DNA from: Kiritimatiellia bacterium
GTDB lineage: Bacteria > Verrucomicrobiota > Kiritimatiellia > RFP12 > UBA1067
DNA length: 6,563 nt
Direction: 5' to 3'
Assembly: GCA_017628165.1 (NCBI GenBank)
Contig: JAGBZQ010000002.1
Coordinates: 1 to 6,563 of the forward strand
Shown here: one piece after another, positions 1-6,349 of the stretch
How positions within the stretch are numbered: the first letter of the stretch is position 1
How the letters are laid out: the number at the start of each line of letters is the position of its first letter
Position numbers and translations under genes: made by a program
The notes under the pieces: generated by a model
Seen by the model: the letters and a program-made list of their open reading frames with translations, nothing else
Databases searched by the model: none
Told to the model about the DNA's origin: nothing

Positions 1-31
1 CTTGCGGGTTCGAGTCCCGCCCCGAGCACCA
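1..31 (+). tRNA. 3' end of a tRNA gene, isotype not visible
   Basis: The window opens inside a tRNA gene. A T-arm is visible: 5-bp stem GCGGG (4-8) with CCCGC (16-20) closing the loop TTCGAGT (9-15). It is followed by the 3' acceptor strand CCCGAGC (21-27), discriminator A28 and an encoded CCA (29-31). The missing 5' acceptor strand should therefore read GCTCGGG. The anticodon arm lies upstream of the window, so the amino acid cannot be assigned. A terminator follows directly, so this tRNA ends its transcription unit. Confidence 0.93.
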
Positions 32-38
32 TTAAATC

Positions 39-69
39 GGCTGCACAGATGTGCGGCCTTTTTTGTTTT
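39..69 (+). terminator. Rho-independent terminator of the tRNA gene
   Basis: GGCTGCAC (39-46) pairs with GTGCGGCC (51-58) to give an 8-bp stem with one G-U pair and the 4-base loop AGAT. A T-rich tract follows (59-69, TTTTTT then GTTTT). It starts 7 bases after the tRNA CCA and lies upstream of infC, so it separates the tRNA unit from the infC operon. Confidence 0.9.
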
Positions 70-78
70 AATGTGCGT

Positions 79-108
79 TTGCATTTTAGGCGCGTTATAT
101 GATAGACT
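79..108 (+). promoter_or_regulatory. Possible weak promoter for the infC operon
   Basis: The infC operon should have its own promoter between the tRNA terminator and the start at 144. The best sigma70-like pair I can find is TTGCAT (79-84) and TAGACT (103-108) with an 18-base spacer. An overlapping TATGAT (98-103) is closer to the -10 consensus but leaves only 13 bases. The matches are poor, so the position is tentative. An A/T-rich leader of about 30 bases follows. Confidence 0.25.
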
Positions 109-131
109 AGAGATTATTATTAATTAAACAA

Positions 132-146
132 AAGAGGTGGGTTATC
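132..146 (+). promoter_or_regulatory. Ribosome binding site fixing an AUC start for infC
   Basis: The purine-rich AAGAGGTGG (132-140) is a near-ideal Shine-Dalgarno site. Six bases after its GAGG core comes ATC (144-146), in frame with IF-3. No ATG, GTG or TTG exists in this frame between the upstream stop TAG (108-110) and GTG 189, and GTG 189 has no ribosome binding site. The pairing of a strong site with a rare start codon matches the known IF-3 autoregulation, in which IF-3 rejects non-canonical starts, including the one on its own mRNA (AUU in Escherichia coli). Confidence 0.85.
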
Positions 147-719
147 GCACAGTTCACACGTGTAAACTACAAGATTCGCGTCCCTTCGGTGCGCGTTCTT
201 GATTCTATGGGTAATATGCTCGGCGTAATGTCTACGCGCGATGCATTGAGAATGGCGGAGGAAAAGGGGCTCGATCTTGTCGAGATCACTCCGAACGCCA
301 CTCCGCCCGTCTGCAAAATAATGGACTACGGAAAGTTCAAGTACGAAGAGTCCATTCGCGAGAAGAAGGCTCGTAAGGCGCAGAAAGTTCAGAAGGTAAA
401 GGAAATCAAATTCCATCCCGGCACGGACGTCAACGACTTCGACTATAAGCTTCGCCAGATCCGCGGCTTCCTCAAGGAGGGCTGCAAGGTCAAGTTGACG
501 CTTCAGTATCGCGGGCGTGAAAACGCCCACAGGGAGCTTGGCGAGGATGTGATCAATCGAGTTCTTGAATCCATTAAGGACGAATGTTTTGTGGAGCAGG
601 CCCCAAAGACTCTCGGCCGCGTTCTCGGCGCGCTTATCGGCCCGCCGCGTAAGAATGCGCCTAAGCCCGCAGCCGCTTCAAACGCAGCCCCCGGCGGAAT
701 AAAAATTTCGGTAACCTGA
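144..719 (+). CDS. infC: Translation initiation factor IF-3, AUC start
   Basis: IF-3 binds the 30S subunit, prevents premature 50S joining and proofreads the start codon and initiator tRNA. From ATC 144 the protein has 191 residues. The N-domain opens with RVNYKIR (6-12), matching the conserved RxNxxIR region. The family signature KIMDYGKFKYEES is at about 58-70, a Lys-rich linker follows, and the C-domain begins at about 86 with KEIKFHPGTD and contains YRGRENAH. A GTG start at 189 would delete the conserved N-terminal strand and lacks a ribosome binding site, so I reject it. The C-terminus has a short Ala/Pro-rich tail beyond the usual end. The gene is first in the operon, and psd follows after 17 bases instead of the common rpmI-rplT. 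Identity is certain; the start is very likely. Confidence 0.97.
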   Translation: MAQFTRVNYKIRVPSVRVLDSMGNMLGVMSTRDALRMAEEKGLDLVEITPNATPPVCKIMDYGKFKYEESIREKKARKAQKVQKVKEIKFHPGTDVNDFDYKLRQIRGFLKEGCKVKLTLQYRGRENAHRELGEDVINRVLESIKDECFVEQAPKTLGRVLGALIGPPRKNAPKPAAASNAAPGGIKISVT

Positions 720-736
720 TTTAGGGAGAATAGACA

Positions 737-1480
737 ATGAAGGCTCCAAGCCCGGACTTTTCAAACAAGGCATATCTTTTGCCTCATATCAACAAGGAAG
801 GCATTCGCTTTGGATTGATTGCGTGCGTAATCGCGCTTATTCCCATTGGGGGGCTGGCGTATTCGCTTGCCACTGGGGTTTGCGGATTCGTATGCGCCGC
901 GCTTGGGGCTGCAAGTCTTCTATTTGCGCTTCTCGCTTACGGGGTGTTTCTCTTCTTTCGAGATCCGGAGCGTTTCCAGATAGACGATCCGAAAGCTATC
1001 CTTTCGCCTGCCGACGGCCGAATCTGCCTCATTCAGCAGCGCGAGTTTCCCGATTCGTTCGGCGAGATGGAGGAGTTTAAAGGTCGCAAGTATTGGTGCG
1101 TGAGCGTCTTCATGAGCGTTTTCAATGTACATGTAAACCGTATGCCCACGGCTGGCACGATCCTAAAGAAGGAGTATATTGCGGCCGGGAAGTTCTTTAA
1201 TGCTTCTCTTGATAAAGCCTCCAAAGAGAACGAGCGCTGCAATTATCTTGTCAAGGCTGACGAAGGTTCTGTCTATGCGGTCACTCAGATTGCGGGCCTT
1301 GTGGCGCGGCGTATCGTTCCCGGTGTAGTGGACGGCCAGCATCTCGAGCGTATCGAGCGCTTTGGTCTCATTCGCTTCGGTTCGCGTCTTGATGTGTATC
1401 TTCCCGAGGGCGTGGAGCCTGCCGTGAAGATCGGTCAGACGATGGTGGCTGGAGAGACTGTTCTTGGCCGTATGGCCTGA
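737..1480 (+). CDS. psd: Phosphatidylserine decarboxylase proenzyme, short type
   Basis: This membrane enzyme decarboxylates phosphatidylserine to phosphatidylethanolamine. The 247-residue protein has two hydrophobic segments (about 24-45 and 53-75), then FRDPER (74-79) and SPADG (90-94), whose Asp93 is the likely catalytic Asp. FNVHVNRMP (129-137) contains the likely catalytic His132. The sequence RFGS ends at Ser216. In this family self-cleavage before that Ser (here Gly215-Ser216) makes the pyruvoyl cofactor, leaving a small alpha chain of about 32 residues. The length and the GS rather than LGST site fit the short, PSD-type-II-like form, not the long E. coli form. The start ATG has AGGGAG (723-728) 8 bases upstream. 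The substrate-making enzyme PssA is encoded 13 bases downstream. Confidence 0.95.
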   Translation: MKAPSPDFSNKAYLLPHINKEGIRFGLIACVIALIPIGGLAYSLATGVCGFVCAALGAASLLFALLAYGVFLFFRDPERFQIDDPKAILSPADGRICLIQQREFPDSFGEMEEFKGRKYWCVSVFMSVFNVHVNRMPTAGTILKKEYIAAGKFFNASLDKASKENERCNYLVKADEGSVYAVTQIAGLVARRIVPGVVDGQHLERIERFGLIRFGSRLDVYLPEGVEPAVKIGQTMVAGETVLGRMA

Positions 1481-1493
1481 AAGGTTGGATTCG

Positions 1494-2339
1494 ATGGGCA
1501 AGTTCAGATTCAGACGGCGTAGGACCCATGGCGGTGAAAATAGCCCCAAGAGCATTCCGCTCAAGGCGCTTGTGCCTAATTTGGTGACGTCCATTGCAGC
1601 CTGCGCCGGCATTACATCGATTTCGCTTTGTAGTGAAGGGCGCTTCAAGGAGGCGCTTGTGGCGCTTCTCATCGCTTGCGTATGCGATGGAATGGATGGT
1701 CGTCTTGCGCGTCTTTTGAATGCGAGTTCGAAGCTTGGCGCAGAGCTTGATTCGCTTGCTGATTTTGTGAACTTCGGTGTGGCTCCCGCAATGTTTATGT
1801 ATTACTGGCTCGCAGGGGGGCCTGTGCATACCGGTTGTCCGCAGATCATGGTGCGTGCTGTCTTGGCCTGTTCGCTTTTTTATGCAATGTGCGACTGCTT
1901 CCGCCTCGCCCGCTTCAACACAATGCTGGAGACGGAGCCGCTACCGTACTGGAAGCCTTACTTTACGGGTGTTCCCGCGCCTGGCGGATGCTGGATGGTT
2001 CTGACGCCGTTCATCCTTCTTGAGGCGCTCAAGGTTCAAGAGCGCTGGCCGAAAGTTTACGAATTTTTCAGTAGCCCCTTCTTTGGCATGGCTATGCTTC
2101 TTTTTGTGGGCGCGCTGATGGCTTCGCGCATTCCCACGATTTCCCTTAAGGCAATTCAAGTCAAGAAGAGTTCCCAGCCGAAGGTTATTGCAATCGGGCT
2201 GTTCCTCATCGGTTGTCTGTTCTTCAATCTTTGGCTTACGCTCGGCATCATCGGCGCGCTTTATATTGTCACGCTGCCGGTGACGTGGATATCGTTCTGC
2301 AAAGCCCGCTCTGCGTACGAGAGTTCGGCGAGAAACTGA
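1494..2339 (+). CDS. pssA: CDP-diacylglycerol-serine O-phosphatidyltransferase
   Basis: This integral membrane enzyme makes phosphatidylserine from CDP-diacylglycerol and serine, the step before Psd. In the 281-residue protein the CDP-alcohol phosphatidyltransferase motif D-x2-D-G-x2-A-R-x8-G-x3-D-x3-D is exact: Asp65, Asp68, Arg73, Gly82, Asp86 and Asp90. RLARFN (137-142) and FTGVPAPGG (157-165) are typical of the membrane-bound PssA group. Several hydrophobic segments are present (about 25-45, 52-64, 92-107, 118-134, 164-178, 195-210, 230-265), and the N-terminus is Arg-rich (5-10). I chose ATG 1494, preceded by AAAGG, over TTG 1464, which would overlap psd by 17 bases and has no better ribosome site. 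The psd-pssA pair gives a complete route from CDP-diacylglycerol to phosphatidylethanolamine. Confidence 0.94.
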   Translation: MGKFRFRRRRTHGGENSPKSIPLKALVPNLVTSIAACAGITSISLCSEGRFKEALVALLIACVCDGMDGRLARLLNASSKLGAELDSLADFVNFGVAPAMFMYYWLAGGPVHTGCPQIMVRAVLACSLFYAMCDCFRLARFNTMLETEPLPYWKPYFTGVPAPGGCWMVLTPFILLEALKVQERWPKVYEFFSSPFFGMAMLLFVGALMASRIPTISLKAIQVKKSSQPKVIAIGLFLIGCLFFNLWLTLGIIGALYIVTLPVTWISFCKARSAYESSARN

Positions 2340-2366
2340 TTTTCTCTTTTCAGAAAGGAAATAACC

Positions 2367-4127
2367 ATGATGTGTCTTGTAAAATTTTTCGTTTTTGGAT
2401 TGGCAGTTATGGTCTCTTTGCTTGCAGGTGCGATGGAATCGCTCTGTCTTGACGGGCTTTGGGATTTTAGATTTGAAAAAGACCGCACATTGGAAGATGT
2501 TGCCAAAACCTCTGCGTTTAAGGCGAACGACAAAATGATTGTTCCCGGCTGCTGGGCCTCGATGAGCCGCTACTATAATTTGCAGGGCACAGGTCTTTAT
2601 CGCACCACGGTCGATCTTAAAGGCGATGTCGTCAATGCGTTTGTGGTCATTGAGGGCTTTGGCCTCAGGGCGAAGGTCTTTGTGGATTCACGCGATGTCG
2701 GGACGAGCGTTCAGCCGTGGAGCACTGTGGAGTTTGCTACAGGTCCATTGAAGGCTGGAAAGCATGAGATCGTGATTGCGGTGGACTCCATCTCCAACAA
2801 GGGAAAGGTGAAGATGTTCCACGATTATTATGATTTTTATCCGTTCGGCGGCCTTTATCAAGGCGTGAGCCTTATGCTGCAGAAGAGCCCTGTGGCGCTG
2901 CGCGATGTCTTTGTGCGCACGCGCGACTACAAGACAGGTCTTGTGGAGCTTGAGGCTGTTTTCGAGGGCAAAGATGCGCCTGAGAACTTTACGGCATCTG
3001 TTTCTTTTGACGCGCTTGCTGCTCAGAAGGTGGAGTTCACCTCTCGCCGCGCGAAGGTGAATGTTCCCGCATTCCGCCTCTGGAGTCATAACGAGCCGAA
3101 TCTTCATACTCTCACCGTGCAGGTTCCGGATGCAGACGCTGCCGTTACCGAGCGCTTCGGCATCAGGCAGGTGGGTACGGCCAACGGCCGAATCACGCTC
3201 AACGGCAAGAGCGTTTATATCAAGGGAGTCAACCGCCACGAGTCTCATTATTCGTATGGCGCCACCTCGCCCGTGCAGCAGATGTACGAGGATATTACGC
3301 TCGTCAAGGATCTTGGCGGCAACTTTATTCGCGGTAGCCACTATCCTCAGTGCCGTAAATTTCTTTCGCTCTGCGACGAGCTTGGCATTCTTGTCTGGGA
3401 GGAGTCTCTCGGCTGGGGAAATAACCCTAGCCAGTTCAAGGACCCGAAGTTCTGCGATCTTCAGATCGAAGCTGCCAGAATGATGGTGCGCCGCTCGATC
3501 AACCATCCCTCTGTCATCATCAGCGGATTTTTGAACGAGCCGCAGTCTGAATACGAATCCTGCAAGGTTCTCATTGACAAGCTCATTGATACGATCAGGG
3601 CTGAGGATTCCGGCCATCTTGTCACTTTCGCCGCCAACCGCAATGGCAGCGACATCTGCCATGAGAAGACGGATATCATTTCCTACAACACGTATCCTGG
3701 CTGGTACGGCTATATCCCGGGAAGCGGCTCGCAGGAGGAGATGCGCTCTTCCATCCGTCGTTGTCATGCCGATGTGGTGAAGTACTATCGCGGCAAGTAT
3801 AAGGATAACCGTCCGATCCTCTGCAGTGAGAGCGGCGTCAAGGCCGACTACGGCGTGCGCGATCCGCGCGGTAAGGCGCAGATGACGGAGGATTTTCAGG
3901 CTGAGTATACGCGCCTCATGCTTGAGGAGGTTTTCGCAAACAAGGATTTGGCCGGCATCGCTATCTGGCAGATGACGGACGCCAAGACTTACACGCGCCG
4001 TACAAGCGGCATAACCGTCCGCTCCTACGGTGTTAACACGGGCGGGCTTTTCGATCTCTATCGCAGGCCGAAGCTTTCCGCGGAGGCAGCGCGCGAGGTC
4101 TTTACGTCCAAGAGCGAAGAGGATTGA
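2367..4127 (+). CDS. Secreted glycoside hydrolase family 2 enzyme
   Basis: This is a retaining exo-glycosidase of family GH2 (beta-galactosidase/beta-glucuronidase/beta-mannosidase type). Of 586 residues, 1-22 look like a signal peptide ending near LAGA, so it is probably exported. A sugar-binding beta domain (about 28-170, with LDGLWDF and VPGCW), an Ig-like domain (about 175-265) and a TIM barrel (about 268-580) follow. Barrel motifs are GVNRHESH (287-294), RGSHYP (322-327), WEES (344-347), NEP with acid/base Glu391, and SESG with nucleophile Glu488. The length resembles E. coli beta-glucuronidase, but where that enzyme has N-x-K for the uronate carboxylate this one has Asn557-Thr-Gly. Glucuronidase activity is therefore doubtful and the substrate is open. 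AAAGGA (2354-2359) sits 7 bases before ATG 2367. pssA ends 27 bases upstream without a terminator. Confidence 0.92.
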   Translation: MMCLVKFFVFGLAVMVSLLAGAMESLCLDGLWDFRFEKDRTLEDVAKTSAFKANDKMIVPGCWASMSRYYNLQGTGLYRTTVDLKGDVVNAFVVIEGFGLRAKVFVDSRDVGTSVQPWSTVEFATGPLKAGKHEIVIAVDSISNKGKVKMFHDYYDFYPFGGLYQGVSLMLQKSPVALRDVFVRTRDYKTGLVELEAVFEGKDAPENFTASVSFDALAAQKVEFTSRRAKVNVPAFRLWSHNEPNLHTLTVQVPDADAAVTERFGIRQVGTANGRITLNGKSVYIKGVNRHESHYSYGATSPVQQMYEDITLVKDLGGNFIRGSHYPQCRKFLSLCDELGILVWEESLGWGNNPSQFKDPKFCDLQIEAARMMVRRSINHPSVIISGFLNEPQSEYESCKVLIDKLIDTIRAEDSGHLVTFAANRNGSDICHEKTDIISYNTYPGWYGYIPGSGSQEEMRSSIRRCHADVVKYYRGKYKDNRPILCSESGVKADYGVRDPRGKAQMTEDFQAEYTRLMLEEVFANKDLAGIAIWQMTDAKTYTRRTSGITVRSYGVNTGGLFDLYRRPKLSAEAAREVFTSKSEED

Positions 4128-5554
4128 TGAGGCTTATGCCGCTGAAGTTTTTTCTGTCCGCGGCGTGTGCGTGCGCGATTGCGCACCTATACGCCGCGCC
4201 GCGTCTTAAGGCGCAGGCGGAAGTTCTTGTGGAGGGAGGGCTTAAGGCTAAGGTCCTTGAGAATTCCCGCGGGATTCCTCCCGCAACGCCGCAGGCATCG
4301 GTGTGGCGCAGGACGCGCGGCACAGAGACAAGCGAGCTCAAGATTTATGAGCCGTTAGATCTCTGGCGTCAGCGTGCAGAGGTGGGATCTTGGGAGGATA
4401 GAGCGGGGAATTTGATGAAGGTGGGGCGCGTTCTTTCGCTTGTTCCGGAAATGGAGAGGATGGAGTGCACCAAAGATGCCGTAGAGAAGAAGCTCGATGA
4501 AATGGAGGCGAATTTTTCCGGGACGGAGGAGAATCTTTCGGAATGGAAGCGCGCATGGGGGGCGTCTGGGCGCGGCCAGTTTGTGAAGGCGCGCGGCGGT
4601 GGTCTCTATTGGGTGGAGTTTCGCCTGAAAGAAAAGCTCAAGGAGTCGGAAATCAAGAATCTCTTCAGGGTTTTTGAGCGCTCGCTCGTGGCAAATACGC
4701 GCGGAACTTCGGGGGCGGTTTCGTCTATGAAGTGGTGGGAGATGAAAGACGGGAAATACCGCTTTCTCACGAATCTGGGCAGGGCGCGCGGCGAGAAGAC
4801 TATCAGGGATTCCTTGCGGCTTATGGCCGCCTTGCGCAAGGGCTTCGAGTTTTACGTTCCGCCGCAGAAAGATATTGATGTCTGTACCGTGCGGATGTTT
4901 GCTACGCTTGGCGAATATCGTGAATATCGCCGCTCTACGGGCGCAGACGATATGATGTCGTGCGGGCTCTGGGATCCGTCTCGTGACGAGCTTCTGGTGG
5001 TGGCTGAGAATCCAGAGCGCGCCCAGGAGACGATGAGGCACGAGTCATTCCATCAGTATTTGCATTATGCGACAGGGCGCGGCGATCATGCGATGTGGTT
5101 TAATGAGGGGCATGCGACGTTTTTTGAGAGCGTGAAACATTTGCAGGTCAAGGGGACTGTCGCTCCGCTTGATTCTGGTTCGCGCGCGGAGTGCGTCAAC
5201 CGCAATCCGGAATATTACGCCAATCAGATGGCGGCAACGCTGAGGATGACGCGTGAGGAGTTTTATTCCGGCAAGGCAAATGACCATTACGTGACGGCAT
5301 GGGCAATCGTCTATTTCCTTGAGCGCGGAGCATATACTGCCAAGGAGTTTGAGCCTTACCGCGGCATCCCGGCCAAGTATCTGGAGCTTATGGGCAATGG
5401 CGCAAGTGCGGCTGAGGCCACGCAAGGGGCATGGGCGCTTGCGGAAGGCAGGAATCTTGCGGAAGATTTTCTCAAATTCTGGCGTACGAAGCGTAAGGCG
5501 GCTTTGACCGCGCGCGAGTCTTTGCTTCTGGCAGAAAGGAAGCGCCGCAAATGA
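4127..5554 (+). CDS. Secreted HExxH metallopeptidase-like protein
   Basis: A putative zinc-dependent protease of the gluzincin type; no precise family member or substrate can be named. The 475-residue product starts with a signal peptide (about 1-23, ending near HLYA). A long region of about 200 residues, which I do not recognise, follows. The C-terminal half holds His305-Glu-Ser-Phe-His309, an exact HExxH zinc site, then WFNEGHATFFE (324-334), where Glu327 is the probable third zinc ligand. This arrangement resembles DUF1570-type proteins. ATG 4127 overlaps the GH2 stop by one base (TGATG) and follows AGAGG (4118-4122), so translation is probably coupled. TTG 4124 is too close to that site; ATG 4136 is possible. 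Co-transcription with the exported hydrolase suggests both act on envelope or external material, which is inference. Confidence 0.8.
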   Translation: MRLMPLKFFLSAACACAIAHLYAAPRLKAQAEVLVEGGLKAKVLENSRGIPPATPQASVWRRTRGTETSELKIYEPLDLWRQRAEVGSWEDRAGNLMKVGRVLSLVPEMERMECTKDAVEKKLDEMEANFSGTEENLSEWKRAWGASGRGQFVKARGGGLYWVEFRLKEKLKESEIKNLFRVFERSLVANTRGTSGAVSSMKWWEMKDGKYRFLTNLGRARGEKTIRDSLRLMAALRKGFEFYVPPQKDIDVCTVRMFATLGEYREYRRSTGADDMMSCGLWDPSRDELLVVAENPERAQETMRHESFHQYLHYATGRGDHAMWFNEGHATFFESVKHLQVKGTVAPLDSGSRAECVNRNPEYYANQMAATLRMTREEFYSGKANDHYVTAWAIVYFLERGAYTAKEFEPYRGIPAKYLELMGNGASAAEATQGAWALAEGRNLAEDFLKFWRTKRKAALTARESLLLAERKRRK

Positions 5555-5913
5555 CGGAGATGAGAGAATGTGTTTTGGAGTTAAATGCTCTTGAGGTGAG
5601 TTGCATTATCGGAGATCTTCCGTGGGAGCGTGAAAAGGAGCAGCTTCTTCAGGTGGATATCGCGCTTGGCATTCCGGGGGAGGCGTTTGAGAGCGATGCT
5701 CTTGCCGATACCGTGGATTATGCGAGCCTTGCTGAAATTGTCCGAGAAAGGCTCATCTCCGCCAAGTGCAGGATGATTGAGCGCGCGGCGAAGATTGTTG
5801 CGGATGCGTGTCTCGAAGCGTCAGATGCTTCGTTTGTGCGCGTGAAGGTTACGAAGTCCGGTGCAATAGAGCATTTGAAGTCAGCGTCGGCATCGTTGAC
5901 GCTAATTCGATGA
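5551..5913 (+). CDS. folB: Dihydroneopterin aldolase
   Basis: FolB cleaves 7,8-dihydroneopterin to 6-hydroxymethyl-7,8-dihydropterin and glycolaldehyde in cytoplasmic folate synthesis. The 120-residue length is typical. The family pattern is clear: CIIGDLPWEREKEQ (18-31), the beta strand LLQVDIAL (32-39), DTVDYASL (53-60) with pterin-pocket Tyr57, MIERAA (75-80) with Glu77 as the likely substrate-anchoring Glu, and VRVKVTKSGAIE (96-107) with Lys102 at the catalytic Lys position. The usual Lys-Pro at that spot is Lys-Ser here. The ATG overlaps the upstream stop by 4 bases (ATGA), with AGAAAGGA (5533-5540) 10 bases ahead, so it is probably coupled to the peptidase gene. No folP or folK is adjacent. 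It is the last confident gene before the rRNA leader. Confidence 0.93.
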   Translation: MTEMRECVLELNALEVSCIIGDLPWEREKEQLLQVDIALGIPGEAFESDALADTVDYASLAEIVRERLISAKCRMIERAAKIVADACLEASDASFVRVKVTKSGAIEHLKSASASLTLIR

Positions 5914-5924
5914 TTCCATAATAT

Positions 5925-6188
5925 TTGGGGATTTTTGCCCGGCTGTTGATCGTGCCGGCATTTTACTGCGTCATGCTGGTGCATTCGCTTGTGCATCTTC
6001 TGCGCGGCGATGTTCTCACGTGCAAGGCGAACCTGTCTGTGTTTCATGAGATTCACGGATTGAAAAAAGAGATTCTCAAGGCCCGTGCAGGAATTAACAG
6101 AGTGAAAACAGATTGTTGGGTGTTGGCCCGGACGCTTAGGTTTCCTTCTTTTTCGTATATGCTTCGTTCGGTGCGGAAAAATGCGTAA
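5925..6188 (+). pseudogene. Open frame of 87 codons, probable 3' gene fragment
   Basis: This frame opens after the stop TAA (5919-5921), just past folB, and ends at TAA (6186-6188). Its only early start options are TTG 5925, TTG 5946 and GTG 5952, none with a ribosome binding site; the first ATG is at 5973. The peptide begins with a hydrophobic stretch (about residues 4-26) followed by a basic segment with KKEILKAR and, near the end, RFPSFSYML. A hydrophobic piece followed by a basic amphipathic tail recalls the C-terminus of membrane-associated family 2 glycosyltransferases. That resemblance is by eye and weak. I read it as the tail of a gene that lost its 5' part, though a small unrecognised membrane protein is possible. 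Confidence 0.4.
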
Positions 6189-6300
6189 GTGGGTTTATGC
6201 CGCGTTGATTCCCTTTGCGATTTTTTTTAAAATACCCCCTTGCGCGGATGAAAAAGATTTAGTATACTATGCACCCGTTGACCCGAAAGGGCGGCACTGA
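6181..6300 (+). CDS. Short ORF with a signal-peptide-like start, possibly truncated
   Basis: ATG 6181 overlaps the end of the preceding frame (stop 6186-6188) and runs 39 codons to TGA (6298-6300). The product starts MRKWVYAALIPFAIFF, a positively charged end plus a hydrophobic core as in export signals, followed by KIPPCADEKD. Its second half is encoded by the DNA of the rRNA promoter (6240-6268). There is only a weak upstream purine tract (GCGGAAAAA). It could be the 5' stub of a secreted-protein gene cut off where the rRNA operon begins, a genuine tiny protein, or chance. Function unknown. Confidence 0.25.
   Translation: MRKWVYAALIPFAIFFKIPPCADEKDLVYYAPVDPKGRH
6220..6268 (+). promoter_or_regulatory. 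rRNA operon promoter with upstream A/T tract
   Basis: TTGCGC (6240-6245) and TATACT (6263-6268) are separated by exactly 17 bases, a good sigma70-type promoter. Just upstream, ATTTTTTTTAAAATA (6220-6234) looks like an UP element, which typically boosts rRNA promoters by binding the RNA polymerase alpha subunit. The expected transcription start is near 6273-6276, giving a leader of roughly 155 bases before mature 16S. It is the only strong promoter-like site in the window. Confidence 0.85.
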
Positions 6301-6310
6301 TCTTTGAAAG
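6298..6310 (+). promoter_or_regulatory. boxA-like antitermination element in the rRNA leader
   Basis: TGATCTTTGAAAG closely resembles the boxA elements of bacterial rRNA leaders (E. coli TGCTCTTTAACA; Bacillus leaders with TTCTTTGAAAAC). These recruit NusB/NusE to prevent early termination. Its place, about 25 bases after the predicted transcription start and before the leader hairpins, is as expected. Confidence 0.7.
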
Positions 6311-6349
6311 TCGATATTAGAGAAAACAGTAATGTTTGTGTGAGGGTAT

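Noticed and set aside
79..103. TTGCAT/TATGAT as the infC promoter
   Set aside because: The spacer is only 13 bases, too short for a sigma70-type promoter; the overlapping TAGACT gives better spacing but a weak match.
189..191. GTG 189 as the infC start
   Set aside because: No ribosome site precedes it, and it would remove conserved IF-3 N-domain residues encoded just upstream in frame.
1464..1493. TTG 1464 as the pssA start
   Set aside because: It would overlap psd by 17 bases; ATG 1494 has AAAGG at good spacing and begins just before the basic N-terminus.
2688..3767. Long open frame of 359 codons on the - strand
   Set aside because: It lies wholly within the GH2 gene, whose catalytic motifs are intact; the antisense translation shows no recognisable domain and is an artefact of codon bias.
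4355..5041. Open frame of 228 codons on the - strand
   Set aside because: It is antisense to the metallopeptidase-like gene, has no convincing family motif, and the + strand frame has a signal peptide and HExxH site.
5718..6056. Open frame of 112 codons on the - strand across the folB end
   Set aside because: It is mostly antisense to folB and has no recognisable domain.
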